From BOG-1184 sp964651515 (GTDB taxonomy: Bacteria; Fibrobacterota; Chitinivibrionia; Chitinivibrionales; Chitinispirillaceae), in the NCBI GenBank assembly GCA_964651515.1, contig CAZYYB010000003.1, positions 33,642-97,641 on the forward strand: a stretch of 64,000 nucleotides of DNA. The letters are read 5' to 3'. The first letter of the stretch is position 1, and each line of letters opens with the position of its first letter. The position numbers and the translations under genes were made by a program. The notes beneath the pieces were generated by a model, which had not been told where the DNA came from, made no database searches, and saw only the letters and a list, made by a program, of their open reading frames with translations. Positions 52,540-62,123 of the stretch are shown here, piece by piece.

Positions 52540-53895
52540 TTATTTAAGCGGCAGGAGTGTGCTTGTCTGGATGACTCTCTCGACGACCTGCCCCACTCCC
52601 CGCCTTTTTTTGGGGAACCGTCCCGGAAGCGTGGAGGCGACTCTCTTCGCCGGAACCCCCGAATCGCTTATCACCGCACTCATGTTCACCCCCGGTTCCA
52701 TAAGTTTCAACCCATAAAATATGGGTCGCCAGAAACCGGTGTCGGCGACGTCGAACGGGAGCGCGTCCACCTGCTGCTTAACCGATGCGGGGACGATGTC
52801 CGTGGCAATGCCGACCCGGTGGTAAAGGCCAATGCGCGGCGACACCCCTTTTATCTGCATGCAGGTGATCTTCAAATCGAGGAAATAATTGGCGGTAAAA
52901 GGAACCGTTTCCATCGTATCGTAATTGTTATTGTAAAGGGTATCGATCCCGGTAAACGATTCGTAGCAGCTGCGCCGCCGTTCGATCACCACCTGCCCGA
53001 TCCCCTTGCCGAAGCTGCGGCTGCCGAGAATCCAGGCGCTGTCCCCCGTCGATTGCCACTCCTTCTTCTGCCCTTCGTAGAGCGCCGCCGTGGTAAGCTC
53101 GGCCGCGCTGGCGGTGGAATCATCGATGATCACCGCATAGTGTTTGCCGGACAACAGGGGAGTCCGCACGGTAACCGAGTCATGCCAGTCGAAGGTTGCA
53201 TAGCTTTTCGAAGCAGCGCTGAATCCACGCTCCCGCAGCTGAATGAAATGCGTTCCAAGGGGCACCATCGATTGGATGATATTCACCGCCTCGTCAATAT
53301 ACCCGCCGCCGTTCGGCCGTAAATCCACGATAATATTTTTAAACCCCTGAAGCCCGGGAAGACAGTATTGAAAATCGTTATACACCTGGCCGTCGGTTCC
53401 CGCCTCAAAGGTGTAAATGGTCAGAAGCCCGGTAGAATCGGTAATCGAATCGAGGGTGACGTTCGAATCGTACGGCATGGTGGGAGAAGAGCCGACAGAG
53501 GCAACTCCGGAAACCGGAGAGATGGACGCGGCGGCGCTATTAAAGAACGTATCCATGCCGTCGGCATAATCATAGCCGGTAAAGTTGAAGGTATAGTCAT
53601 AGGGATCCCCGGCCCCGGAGAGCGTATCGTTGATCGCGGCCATGATGTATTCCGGATTGCTGAACGCGAATGGGTTCGCCGGTATAACCCCGGCATAGAT
53701 ACTCGAATCCTGGTAGATGCTCCACGCCTTGCAGTACTGCCACACGCTTTCGAATTCCATGGGGCCGGGGCTATTGGCGACGTTACCCGGCGGGTCGAGC
53801 GGTGTTTGACAGGAGAAGAGAAATGCGGAAACGACCAGGAACGACAGACCGGGAAAAAAACGGTATTTGAAACACAGGGATGAAACAACATGCAT
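52540..53895 (-). CDS. S41-family peptidase-like lipoprotein
   Basis: 451 residues from the ATG at 53895 (GAAGGT seven bases upstream). Lipobox SAFLFSC gives a lipid-anchored protein. The S41 (C-terminal processing peptidase/tricorn-core) domain runs from about residue 180 to 350: IVDLRPNGGGYIDEAVNI, the nucleophile region VIIDDSTASAAELTTAAL (Ser) and SRSFGKGIGQV (Lys). No PDZ domain is recognised. The N-terminal 150 residues are unassigned. Probably cleaves a periplasmic or surface substrate. Follows rpe by 65 nt. Confidence 0.8.
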   Translation of the reverse strand: MHVVSSLCFKYRFFPGLSFLVVSAFLFSCQTPLDPPGNVANSPGPMEFESVWQYCKAWSIYQDSSIYAGVIPANPFAFSNPEYIMAAINDTLSGAGDPYDYTFNFTGYDYADGMDTFFNSAAASISPVSGVASVGSSPTMPYDSNVTLDSITDSTGLLTIYTFEAGTDGQVYNDFQYCLPGLQGFKNIIVDLRPNGGGYIDEAVNIIQSMVPLGTHFIQLRERGFSAASKSYATFDWHDSVTVRTPLLSGKHYAVIIDDSTASAAELTTAALYEGQKKEWQSTGDSAWILGSRSFGKGIGQVVIERRRSCYESFTGIDTLYNNNYDTMETVPFTANYFLDLKITCMQIKGVSPRIGLYHRVGIATDIVPASVKQQVDALPFDVADTGFWRPIFYGLKLMEPGVNMSAVISDSGVPAKRVASTLPGRFPKKRRGVGQVVERVIQTSTLLPLK

Positions 53896-53960
53896 AGGAC
53901 GTACCTTCAAGGAATATCGCGGTAAGTTATTCCCGGCCAAGCCTTAAACCCTCGTAAAAA

Positions 53961-54647
53961 TTATACCTCATGCCCGAGGTGTTCTCTACCCCGGCCGGCC
54001 GACTCACGGAGTAAGCGGATGCGGACGTCGTAATCCCCGTGCCCGAAGACGTAACTTCCGGCAACGAAGACATTGGCCCCATGCCGGGCGCACTCCTCCG
54101 CCGTTTTGTCGTTGATGCCGCCGTCGACCTCGATATCGATGCTCAGGTTCCGCCTGGCCGCTTCGGCACGTACCGTCTCGATTTTATCGAGCATCTCCGG
54201 AATGAATTTCTGTCCGCCGAAGCCGGCGAAAACGGTCATGATGAGGACCTGATCCACGGTATGGAGGTGCGGGAGGAAGAGCGAGGCCGGCTTGTCCGGA
54301 TTCACCGAAACCGCGGGCCGGACACCGTTTTTCCGTATCGCCGCCGCGACCAGCGGGACGTCGCATACCTCGGCATGCACGATGAGCGTCGAAGCGCCTG
54401 CACGGCAGAAATCATCCACGTACTTCAGCGGATCGGTGATCATGAGATGAACGTCGAGCGGGATGGTGACGCAGCGCCGCACTGCCTCGATCATGAGGGG
54501 GCCGAAGGTGAGGTTCGGGACAAAATGGCCATCCATGACATCGCAATGGATACGGTCGGCACCTGCATCCTGCGCCTTCTTCACCTCACGCTCGATGCAG
54601 GTGAAATCCGCGGATAGAATCGATGGAGCTATCTCTATATGGGCCAT
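53961..54647 (-). CDS. rpe: Ribulose-phosphate 3-epimerase
   Basis: 228 residues. TIM barrel with IAPSILSADF, HCDVMDGHFVPNLTFGP (metal His/Asp), DVHLMI, VNPDKPASLF, MTVFAGFGGQKFI and EVDGGIND (Asp). Interconverts ribulose-5-P and xylulose-5-P in the pentose-phosphate pathway. Stands between the acyl-CoA dehydrogenase and S41 genes on the same strand. Confidence 0.95.
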   Translation of the reverse strand: MAHIEIAPSILSADFTCIEREVKKAQDAGADRIHCDVMDGHFVPNLTFGPLMIEAVRRCVTIPLDVHLMITDPLKYVDDFCRAGASTLIVHAEVCDVPLVAAAIRKNGVRPAVSVNPDKPASLFLPHLHTVDQVLIMTVFAGFGGQKFIPEMLDKIETVRAEAARRNLSIDIEVDGGINDKTAEECARHGANVFVAGSYVFGHGDYDVRIRLLRESAGRGREHLGHEV

Positions 54648-54794
54648 GATGACGCGGGCCTCCCCCGAAGAAGCTTAAACGGAGCACCCCTCCCCTTCCC
54701 CTCTGCATTGACCGAGAGGGGAAGCCGTACAGGCCCGGGGCGAGGCGATGACCGCAGCACGCTGCGGGAAACTGAATCTATTGCACGTAACGAA

Positions 54795-55949
54795 CTAGTC
54801 CGAAGCCGCTTCCCGGATAAGCTGGAGCGCGATCTCGTTGCGCTGTATCTGGTTCGTACCCTCGTAGATCTGGGTGATCTTCGCATCGCGCATCCGTTTT
54901 TCCGCCGGATACTCGCGCATGTACCCGTAGCCGCCCATGACCTGGACCGCATCGACCGTCACCTTCATCGCCGTGTCCGAACAGAACAGCTTGGTCATGG
55001 CCGATTCCTTGGAAAACCGTTTTTCACCGGCGTCGATGGTCTTTGCCGTTGCGTAAAGCAGGGCGCGGGCCGCTTCGACCTGGGTCGCCATATCCGCGAG
55101 AATGTGCTGAACCGCCTGGAACGAGGAGATCGCTTCACCGAACTGGACCCGCTGCCGGGAGTAGCGTACCGACTCTTCGAGCGCTCCCGCGGCGATGCCG
55201 AGCGCCTGGGCGCCCACGCCGGGCCTCGAATAGTTCAGGGTATTGATTGCCACGATGGAGCCCATGCCTTCGCGGCCGAGGATGGCGCTGTTCGGCACCC
55301 GGCAATCCTGGAAGACGAGTTCGGTGGTGCTCGACGCCCGGATCCCCATCTTGTCCTCGTGCTTGCCGAAGGTGAAACCCGGCGTTCCCTTGTCGACGAC
55401 GAAGGCGGTGAGGCCGCGCGCGCCCTTGGCCGGGTTGGTTTTAGCGAATACCGAATAGACCTGCGCATTTTCGCCGTTCGTGATCCACTGCTTGGTGCCG
55501 TTCAGGATCCAGTCATCGCCGTCGCGGACCGCCGTGGTTTTCATGCCCAGGGCGTCCGAACCGGCATTGGCTTCCGTGAGTCCGAAGGCGGCGATGATCT
55601 TTCCCGACGCTATCCCCGGAAGATACTTCCGCTTCTGTTCTGCCGACCCGAATAGCAGGAGCGGGAAGGTCCCGAGCGCCGTGGCGGCCATGGCAAGCGA
55701 GATGCCGCCGCATATCTTGGAGAGTTCTTCGACCGCAAGGCAGAGTTCGAAGACGCCGCCCCCGAACCCGCCGAACTCTGCCGGGATGTAAAGGCCGCAC
55801 AGATCCGCTTCCGCAAGCGCCTGCACGACGTCCCACGGGAATATCCCTTCATGATCGTACTTTTCCCTGACCGGCAGGATTTTCTTTATCGCAATTTCGC
55901 GGGCCGTTTCGACGATCATTTTCTGTTCATCGGTGAGAAACCAGTTCAT
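54795..55949 (-). CDS. Acyl-CoA dehydrogenase (short/butyryl-chain type)
   Basis: 384 residues from the ATG at 55949; the frame continues to 56009 but that is inside rnc. FAD enzyme of fatty-acid or amino-acid oxidation. Signatures: AFGLTEANAGSDA, WITNGENA, the FQAVQHILADMATQ helix, and the catalytic Glu in QIYEGTNQIQRNEIA, the position used by short-chain members. Overlaps the 3' end of rnc by 23 nt. No etfAB is present in the window, so the electron acceptor is encoded elsewhere. Its location after the fab-rnc genes is odd for a catabolic enzyme. Confidence 0.93.
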   Translation of the reverse strand: MNWFLTDEQKMIVETAREIAIKKILPVREKYDHEGIFPWDVVQALAEADLCGLYIPAEFGGFGGGVFELCLAVEELSKICGGISLAMAATALGTFPLLLFGSAEQKRKYLPGIASGKIIAAFGLTEANAGSDALGMKTTAVRDGDDWILNGTKQWITNGENAQVYSVFAKTNPAKGARGLTAFVVDKGTPGFTFGKHEDKMGIRASSTTELVFQDCRVPNSAILGREGMGSIVAINTLNYSRPGVGAQALGIAAGALEESVRYSRQRVQFGEAISSFQAVQHILADMATQVEAARALLYATAKTIDAGEKRFSKESAMTKLFCSDTAMKVTVDAVQVMGGYGYMREYPAEKRMRDAKITQIYEGTNQIQRNEIALQLIREAASD

Positions 55950-56742
55950 CCTTCGTCGCTCCTTTGCTATGGGAAATGATTGTTTTCTTATCGTAGTGCG
56001 CGAGCGCATTCTGCGCGGCTACCTGCTGTGCGATCTTTTTATTGGATCCGCTGCCTTCACCGAGCACCATCCCGCCGATTTCGATGCGGACGGTGAACTC
56101 TTTTGCATGATCGGGCCCCGTGGCGCCGACCGTAATATAGCGCGGCATGCCGAACCCGTCGCGCTGCGCCAGTTCCAGGACCAGGCTCTTATAGTTGACA
56201 TGACGCTCGTCATCGACGATTTCATCGATGCGGTCGAAGAGAAACCGTTTCAGGAACCTGCCCGACGGCTTGAACCCTCCGTCAAGGAAAACGGCGCCGA
56301 GGAGCGCCTCGAAGGTGTTCGAGAGAATCGACATCCGCTCCTTGCCGCCGGTCTTCTCTTCGGATGCCCCGAATATGATATACGGGCCGATATCGAAGGA
56401 GCGGGCGATCTCGCCGAGGATCTTTCTCGATACGATGAGCGACTTTATTTTGGAAAGCTGCCCCTCGTGCCGGTCCGGGTACACACGGTAAAGATGCTCG
56501 GTGACCAGGCAGTTGAGTACCGCATCGCCAAGGAACTCGAGACGTTCGTTGGAGAGCAGGGCGTCTCCGTTTTCCGGCGATACCGACGACTTGTGGGTAA
56601 GCGCCTGCCGAAGGAGTTTCGCCGAACGGAACCGGTAGCCGATTATTTTTTGAACTTTTTTCAGCGGTTGCCCGGACAACTCCGGGCAACCGGGTTTTAC
56701 CAGCGACCCGAGAAAACGAGCTATCGGCTTAAACAGATGCAT
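55927..56742 (-). CDS. rnc: Ribonuclease III
   Basis: 271 residues, double-strand-specific endoribonuclease for rRNA processing. N-terminal extension of about 25 residues, then LTHKSS, the catalytic signature NERLEFLGDAVL, ILSNTFEALLGAVFLDGG, and a C-terminal dsRBD (NYKSLVLELAQRDGFGMPRY...KKIAQQVAAQNALAHY). AGGAAGGT precedes the ATG. The start overlaps the fabF stop by 14 nt, a compact arrangement that suggests translational coupling. Confidence 0.95.
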   Translation of the reverse strand: MHLFKPIARFLGSLVKPGCPELSGQPLKKVQKIIGYRFRSAKLLRQALTHKSSVSPENGDALLSNERLEFLGDAVLNCLVTEHLYRVYPDRHEGQLSKIKSLIVSRKILGEIARSFDIGPYIIFGASEEKTGGKERMSILSNTFEALLGAVFLDGGFKPSGRFLKRFLFDRIDEIVDDERHVNYKSLVLELAQRDGFGMPRYITVGATGPDHAKEFTVRIEIGGMVLGEGSGSNKKIAQQVAAQNALAHYDKKTIISHSKGATKDELVSHR

Positions 56743-57973
56743 ACCTTCCTAAAGCAAGGCACGCATTGTGTCCGCCGAAGCCGAGCGAGTTACTGAGCGC
56801 GTAGCGGATCTTCCGCGCAACCGCCGTATTCGGCGTATAGAAGAGATCGCAGTCCGGGTCAGGGTCTTCGTAATTGATGGTCGGCGGAATCAGGCCGGCA
56901 TTCAGTGCCTTCAGGGTTGCGATGAACTCGATCGCTCCCGCCGCCCCGAGCATATGGCCGGTCATCGATTTGGTCGAACTGATTGCCACGTCCTGCGCAG
57001 ATGCGCCGAGGACCTTCTTGATGGCCGCGGTCTCGATTTTGTCGTTGAGATCGGTCGACGTGCCGTGCGCATTGATATAGTCGATCTGAGCCGGCTGGAG
57101 AGCGGCCATCTTCATCGCCATCTCCATGCATTTCTGCATGCCGGTGCCTTCCGGGTCCGGCGCGGTCAGGTGGTAGGCATCGCCCGTCGCACCATAGCCG
57201 AGAAGTTCCCCGTAGATGGTGGCATTCCTGGCAAGCGCATGCTCAAGCGATTCGAGCACGACGATCGCCGCGCCCTCACCCATCACGAATCCGTCCCGCT
57301 TCTTATCGAAGGGCGAACATGCCTTTTCGGGAACTTCGTTCCGCCGCGACATCGCACCCATGGAACAGAATCCGGCAAAGGCAATGGGAACGATCGGCGC
57401 CTCGGTGCCGCCGGTAACCGCCACATCGGCCATCCCGGTTTTTATATGGAGGTACGCTTCGCCGATCGAGTGCGCCGAAGAGGCACAGGCACTCACCACG
57501 GCAAAGTTGGCACCCTTGAGGCCGAACTCCATGGAGACCCTGCCGGCGGGCATGTCGGGGATCATCATGGGGATGAGAAAGGGGGAAACCCGGCCCGGAC
57601 CCCGTTCGAGCAGCTTCTTGTGTTCAGTCTCGAGCGTGAAAATGCCCCCGATACCGGCACCGATGATGGTGGCGCAGCGGTGAGGATCCTCGGTCGACAT
57701 GTCGATATTCGCGTGCTTCATGGCTTCCCGCGCCGCGACCACCGCGAGCAGGATCACCCGGTCGGTCCGTCGAACCTCTTTGGGTTCGATGTATTTGGAG
57801 AAATCCAGTCCCTTGACCTCGCCGGCGATTTTCGTCGGGTAGGCTGCAACATCGAACAGGGTAACCGGCCCGATGCCCGATTTTCCCGAGCTCAAACTGC
57901 CCCAGAATGACTCAACGTCGTTTCCTACGGGGCTGACCACTCCCATACCGGTAACAACGACTCTATGCGACAT
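56729..57973 (-). CDS. fabF: 3-oxoacyl-ACP synthase II (FabF)
   Basis: 414 residues from the ATG at 57973, the standard length. Elongating ketosynthase of type II fatty-acid synthesis. Cys163 (VSACASSAHSIG), His near 303 (INAHGTSTDLND) and His near 340 (SMTGHMLGAAGA) make the CHH triad. Preceded by acpP and followed by rnc, as in many genomes. Confidence 0.95.
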   Translation of the reverse strand: MSHRVVVTGMGVVSPVGNDVESFWGSLSSGKSGIGPVTLFDVAAYPTKIAGEVKGLDFSKYIEPKEVRRTDRVILLAVVAAREAMKHANIDMSTEDPHRCATIIGAGIGGIFTLETEHKKLLERGPGRVSPFLIPMMIPDMPAGRVSMEFGLKGANFAVVSACASSAHSIGEAYLHIKTGMADVAVTGGTEAPIVPIAFAGFCSMGAMSRRNEVPEKACSPFDKKRDGFVMGEGAAIVVLESLEHALARNATIYGELLGYGATGDAYHLTAPDPEGTGMQKCMEMAMKMAALQPAQIDYINAHGTSTDLNDKIETAAIKKVLGASAQDVAISSTKSMTGHMLGAAGAIEFIATLKALNAGLIPPTINYEDPDPDCDLFYTPNTAVARKIRYALSNSLGFGGHNACLALGRYASV

Positions 57974-58077
57974 ATTGCCGTTACTATCCTTCCCGTTGAT
58001 AAGAAAACTGGCCTGAAAGAGATCCGGCACGGCGGGTCCGGCGGCACCATGGTGCAACCGGACCCGCTGCCGAACGC

Positions 58078-58311
58078 TTAAAGCTTCTTCTGCAGATAAT
58101 CCAGCGAGTCTTTGACGGTACGGAGCTTTTCCGCGTCTTCGTCGGGAATTTCGATTTCGAACGCATCTTCGAACGCCATGATGAGCTCAACCTGATCGAG
58201 GGAGTCGGCTCCCAGATCGTCGACAAACGAGGCCGTCGCGGTTACTTTATCTTCGCTGACTCCGAGTTTTTCCGCAATGATCTGCTTTACCTTGGATTCA
58301 ATTTCACTCAC
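58078..58311 (-). CDS. acpP: Acyl carrier protein (housekeeping)
   Basis: 77 residues. Prosthetic-group Ser37 in DDLGADSLDQVELIMAFEDAF, followed by IPDEDAEKLRTVKDSLDYL. Highly acidic. Between fabG and fabF. Confidence 0.97.
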   Translation of the reverse strand: MSEIESKVKQIIAEKLGVSEDKVTATASFVDDLGADSLDQVELIMAFEDAFEIEIPDEDAEKLRTVKDSLDYLQKKL

Positions 58312-58368
58312 AGAGCACCCCTTTCATGAAATGGTTTTATGACACGTATAAAAATGATTATTGTCGGG

Positions 58369-59118
58369 CTACATGACAAGTCCGCCGTCGACCACGATCA
58401 CCTGCCCGGTGATGTAATCCGCCATCGAAGAGGCGAGGAACAGCACCGCATTGGCGACATCGAGCGGCGTACCCATCCGGCCGAGAGAGACATTTTCCGT
58501 ATACTTGGCCTTATCGGACTCCGAAAGCTTGTCGGTCATGGCGGTCTGAATGAATCCCGGCGCGACGGCGTTCACCGTTATCGACCGGCTGCCGAACTCC
58601 TTTGCCAGGGTTTTGGTCAGGCCGATGAGCCCGGCCTTGGAGGCCGAGTAGTTGACCTGGCCGGGATTCCCGTTGATACCCACAACCGAGGCGATATTGA
58701 TGATTTTCCCGGTAGATGCCCGCATCATGGGCCGGGCCGCTTCACGGCAGCAGAGAAAAGCGCTTTTTAGATTCACCCCGATCACCAGATCCCAGTCGGT
58801 CTCCTTCATGCGCATGAGGAGCGTATCGCGCGTAATGCCGGCATTATTCACCAGGATATCGATCCTCTGAAAAGAGGCGAGCAGCGCGGAAAACATCGCC
58901 GCGACATCGGCCGCCGACGAAACGTCGGCCTTGAGCGCGAGCGATTCCCGACCGAGCGCCCTTATCTCCGCGGCTACCGACTCAACCGCGGCCAGGTCGA
59001 TATCGCTGACCGCCACATCGCAGCCTGCCGCCGCCAGCCGGAGCGCAATTTCCCTGCCGATCCCCCGACCGCCGCCGGTCACCAGGGCCTTTTTTGAAGT
59101 ACAGTTTAAATCGATCAA
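58369..59118 (-). CDS. fabG: 3-oxoacyl-ACP reductase (FabG)
   Basis: 249 residues. NADPH Rossmann motif TGGGRGIG, NNAG at 91-94, and the catalytic Ser144, Tyr157 and Lys161 (NIASVVG and YSASKAG). Reduces the beta-keto group in chain elongation. Lies between fabD and acpP. Confidence 0.95.
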   Translation of the reverse strand: MIDLNCTSKKALVTGGGRGIGREIALRLAAAGCDVAVSDIDLAAVESVAAEIRALGRESLALKADVSSAADVAAMFSALLASFQRIDILVNNAGITRDTLLMRMKETDWDLVIGVNLKSAFLCCREAARPMMRASTGKIINIASVVGINGNPGQVNYSASKAGLIGLTKTLAKEFGSRSITVNAVAPGFIQTAMTDKLSESDKAKYTENVSLGRMGTPLDVANAVLFLASSMADYITGQVIVVDGGLVM

Positions 59119-59144
59119 TTCACTCTCCCGTACTATGAAGATCT

Positions 59145-60068
59145 TTATTTATTATCGAGCAAAAAAGATATGTTGCCTGCGGTATCCGCCGCAACAACGG
59201 TAAGTGTTTCGCTGCACTTTTTGGCAAGCCCGCGCAGGACGCTTCCCGGTCCGGCCTCGATGCACCGCACCGAACCGTTCGCCGCAAGCGCCCGCATGGA
59301 ATCGACCCAGCGGACCGGCGAAACCAGCTGCTTCACCAGAAGCTCGCGCAGCGTCGCGCCGTCGGTTTCCGGCCGGGCGGTGACATTCGCGATAATCGGA
59401 CATTTCGGGGCGTTGAAGGTAACCGCCGCGAGCATGTCGGCCATCTCGTCGGCGGTGCTCTGCATGAGCGGAGAGTGAAAGGCGCCGCTCACCGGCAGGG
59501 GAAGCGCACGTTTGGCGCCCGCCGCCTTCAAGGCGATGCAGGCGTCGTTAACCGCGGCGATATCGCCCGAGATGACGGTCTGGTCCGGCGCATTCTGGTT
59601 CGCCGCGACTACGATACCCGAGGTAATCCCCTTGAGCAGCTCTTCGATCCTGGATTGCTCCATGCCGATGATGGCCGCCATGGTGCCGGGCTGTTTCGCT
59701 CCGGCGGCCGCCATGAGCTCGCCGCGTCGCGCGACCAGCCGGAGACCATCCTCAAAGCTCAGAACACCCGCGGCATACAGGGCGCTGTATTCGCCGAGCG
59801 AATGGCCCGCGGCAATCGAGGGGGTTATCCCCCCTGCGGCGAGAAGATCGGTAATCGCCGCTTCGACGGTGAACAGGGCGGGTTGCGTATTGCTGGTCAG
59901 GGTCAGGCTCTCTGCCGGGCCCTCGAAAATTATCCGGGTCAGATTGCGGCCGAGGAGGGCATCGGCCTGGGAAAAGCGGTCCCGGGCGGCGGAAAAACCA
60001 TCGAACAGGTCCCTGCCCATTCCAACGGTTTGAGAGCCCTGACCGGGAAACAGAAATGCATAGCTCAT
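59145..60068 (-). CDS. fabD: Malonyl-CoA:ACP transacylase (FabD)
   Basis: 307 residues from the ATG at 60068; the frame is open to 60149 but that part overlaps fabH. Opens FLFPGQGSQTVGMGRDLF; nucleophile Ser90 in GHSLGEYSAL; Arg region RGELM; catalytic His in SGAFHSPLM (around 199). Supplies malonyl-ACP. Confidence 0.95.
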   Translation of the reverse strand: MSYAFLFPGQGSQTVGMGRDLFDGFSAARDRFSQADALLGRNLTRIIFEGPAESLTLTSNTQPALFTVEAAITDLLAAGGITPSIAAGHSLGEYSALYAAGVLSFEDGLRLVARRGELMAAAGAKQPGTMAAIIGMEQSRIEELLKGITSGIVVAANQNAPDQTVISGDIAAVNDACIALKAAGAKRALPLPVSGAFHSPLMQSTADEMADMLAAVTFNAPKCPIIANVTARPETDGATLRELLVKQLVSPVRWVDSMRALAANGSVRCIEAGPGSVLRGLAKKCSETLTVVAADTAGNISFLLDNK

Positions 60069-60096
60069 AGTCGCGATTCGCTCCTGCATGCAAAGG

Positions 60097-61056
60097 TTAA
60101 AAGCGTACGACCGCTCCTGCAAATGCCAGCCCGCCGCCCAGGGAGGCAAAGAGCACCCTGGTTCCTTTTTTGATCCGGCCTTCGCCCCAGGCCTCGTTGA
60201 GCGCCAGGGGTATGGAGGCGGATGAGGTGTTGCCGTAGCGTTCGAGATTGGTCACGACCTTTTCCTGCGGTATGTGCAGGTGCTCGCCGACGGCCTTTAT
60301 GATCCGGATGTTCGCCTGATGGGGAATGAGCAGGTCGATATCGTCGGTCGTGAGTCCCGCCGCCGCGACGGCCTTGTTCCCGATATCGGTGATGAGCCGT
60401 ACCGCATGCTTGTAGACGTCGTTGCCGCGCATGTACATGAACCGATTCTCTCCCCAGGGGGAGAAATTCAGGATATCGCCATGGACGCCGTCGCTTCCCA
60501 GGCAGGTGGAAAGGATACCCTCGTCCTCATCGGTTCCCTGGACGACCACCGCCCCGGCGGCATCGCCGAAAAGGATGCAGGTCGCGCGGTCGGTCCAGTC
60601 GACGGTCTTGGTAAGAATCTCGGCGCCCACCACGAGGAGGGTTTTTGCCTGTCCCGAAAGGATCATGCTGTTGGCGAGAGAGAGCGAATAGACGAAACCC
60701 GCGCAGGCGGCGAGCAGATCGAACGCGAAGGCATTCTTGCAGCCGAGGTTTGCCTGCAGCGTGCAGGCGGTCGAGGGGTAGAGCGAATCCGGGGTGACGG
60801 TTGCACAGATGATGCCGTCCACCTGCTCCGGAGCGACCCCGGCACGCTCGAGCGCGATGCGCGCCGCATTCGTGCCCAGTTCGGAAACCTTGACCGTGCT
60901 TCCCCGGGGAACGATATGGCGCTCGCGGATGCCGGTACGGGTAACGATCCATTCGTCCGATGTATCGAGAAACGTTTCAAAATCGCTGTTGGTCATGATC
61001 GTGTCGGGAACATAGGACCCGACCGACAGGATTCGCGCCCGCTTGAATGAAGTCAC
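60097..61056 (-). CDS. fabH: 3-oxoacyl-ACP synthase III (FabH)
   Basis: 319 residues. Initiating ketosynthase, uses acyl-CoA primer. Cys118 (LLAACAGFVYSL), His near 251 (IPHQAN) and Asn near 281 (YGNTSSASIP) give the triad. It starts 20 nt after the plsX stop. Confidence 0.95.
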   Translation of the reverse strand: MTSFKRARILSVGSYVPDTIMTNSDFETFLDTSDEWIVTRTGIRERHIVPRGSTVKVSELGTNAARIALERAGVAPEQVDGIICATVTPDSLYPSTACTLQANLGCKNAFAFDLLAACAGFVYSLSLANSMILSGQAKTLLVVGAEILTKTVDWTDRATCILFGDAAGAVVVQGTDEDEGILSTCLGSDGVHGDILNFSPWGENRFMYMRGNDVYKHAVRLITDIGNKAVAAAGLTTDDIDLLIPHQANIRIIKAVGEHLHIPQEKVVTNLERYGNTSSASIPLALNEAWGEGRIKKGTRVLFASLGGGLAFAGAVVRF

Positions 61057-61076
61057 GCCTCGTCAATCCTTTCTTT

Positions 61077-62081
61077 TTAAGAAAACAGCCGGTCGGTGGT
61101 ATTCCGCCGTACCGCTTGGAGCGCCGCCGCCACCGCACTGGCGATTGCCCTGGGCGATGATCCGCCATGGGCCTTCAGAACGATGCCCTTTATACCGAGA
61201 AACGGCACGGCCCCATAGTTGTCCGGATCGAGCGCCGCCAGGTGCTGCCGGATCTCGACGAGCAGATCGGGCCTTTTTCGCTCGATGACCGAGGCGATGA
61301 GCGAATGGAAGGTTTCACACGATTTGAGCAATGCGTTACCCGCAAAGCCGTCGCACACAACCACATCGGCCCGTCCGGAGAGAACCTCGTTACCTTCGAC
61401 GTACCCGATATACTCGGGACATTTCCTGCGCAAAATCTTGTTGGCATCGCCGATCGCGGAAAAACCCTTGACCTTCTCTTTTCCAACGTTCAGGAGTCCG
61501 ACCGTTGGGTACTGTTTTTCACACATGGCACCCACATATTCGATTCCCATCAACGCGAAGGCGGTCAGATGCTCCTTGCGGCATTTGAGGTTCGCTCCGA
61601 CATCGAGCAGAAGCACCGGCTTGTTCTGCATGGTCGGCAGGAACGCCGCCAGCGCGGGCCGGGGAGCCCCCCTGCGCCTTCCTAAAATAAAAAGTGCCGC
61701 ACCGAGCAGTACAGCGGTATCTCCGGCACTTACCGAGGCCTCGACGACCCCCTCCTTCTGGAGGGTGATGCACCGGATAATCGAAGCGTCGGTTCGATGC
61801 TTCCACGCCCAGATCCGTCTGCGCTCGCGCGAGGTGATCCGGTCGGGACAATGAATGATCGTCATGCGGTCGCGGAACCGAACCGCCTTTTCGCCCTCTT
61901 CGGCCAGGGAGCGCTCGATTAAGGCCCGGTCGCCACAGAGATGCACATGGAAGGCGACATCGGTCGCGGAAAAAGCGTCAAGAACGCCTTTGATCGTCAC
62001 GCGACAGCCGAAATCGCCGCTCTGCGCATCGACCGCAAGCTGGACCTCTCCCGGTCGGCCGGCACCCGAAGATGTGGTCAA
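61077..62081 (-). CDS. plsX: Phosphate acyltransferase PlsX
   Basis: 334 residues. Makes acyl-phosphate from acyl-ACP for phospholipid synthesis. C-terminal two-thirds are standard (LLLDVGANLKCRKEHLTAFALMG, VCDGFAGNALLKSCE, GIVLKAHGGSSPRAIASA). The N-terminus is odd: where the family has an ATG and then a DAMGGD motif, this reads VQLAVDAQSGDFG, with Met to Gln and Gly to Ser. No ATG or GTG lies in frame; the only start codon is the TTG at 62081, nine bases after GGAGA. Coupled between rpmF and fabH. Confidence 0.9.
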   Translation of the reverse strand: MTTSSGAGRPGEVQLAVDAQSGDFGCRVTIKGVLDAFSATDVAFHVHLCGDRALIERSLAEEGEKAVRFRDRMTIIHCPDRITSRERRRIWAWKHRTDASIIRCITLQKEGVVEASVSAGDTAVLLGAALFILGRRRGAPRPALAAFLPTMQNKPVLLLDVGANLKCRKEHLTAFALMGIEYVGAMCEKQYPTVGLLNVGKEKVKGFSAIGDANKILRRKCPEYIGYVEGNEVLSGRADVVVCDGFAGNALLKSCETFHSLIASVIERKRPDLLVEIRQHLAALDPDNYGAVPFLGIKGIVLKAHGGSSPRAIASAVAAALQAVRRNTTDRLFS

Positions 62082-62123
62082 GCTGCATGCTCTCCGTGAA
62101 TTGCCATGCTGAATGGGCCGCGT

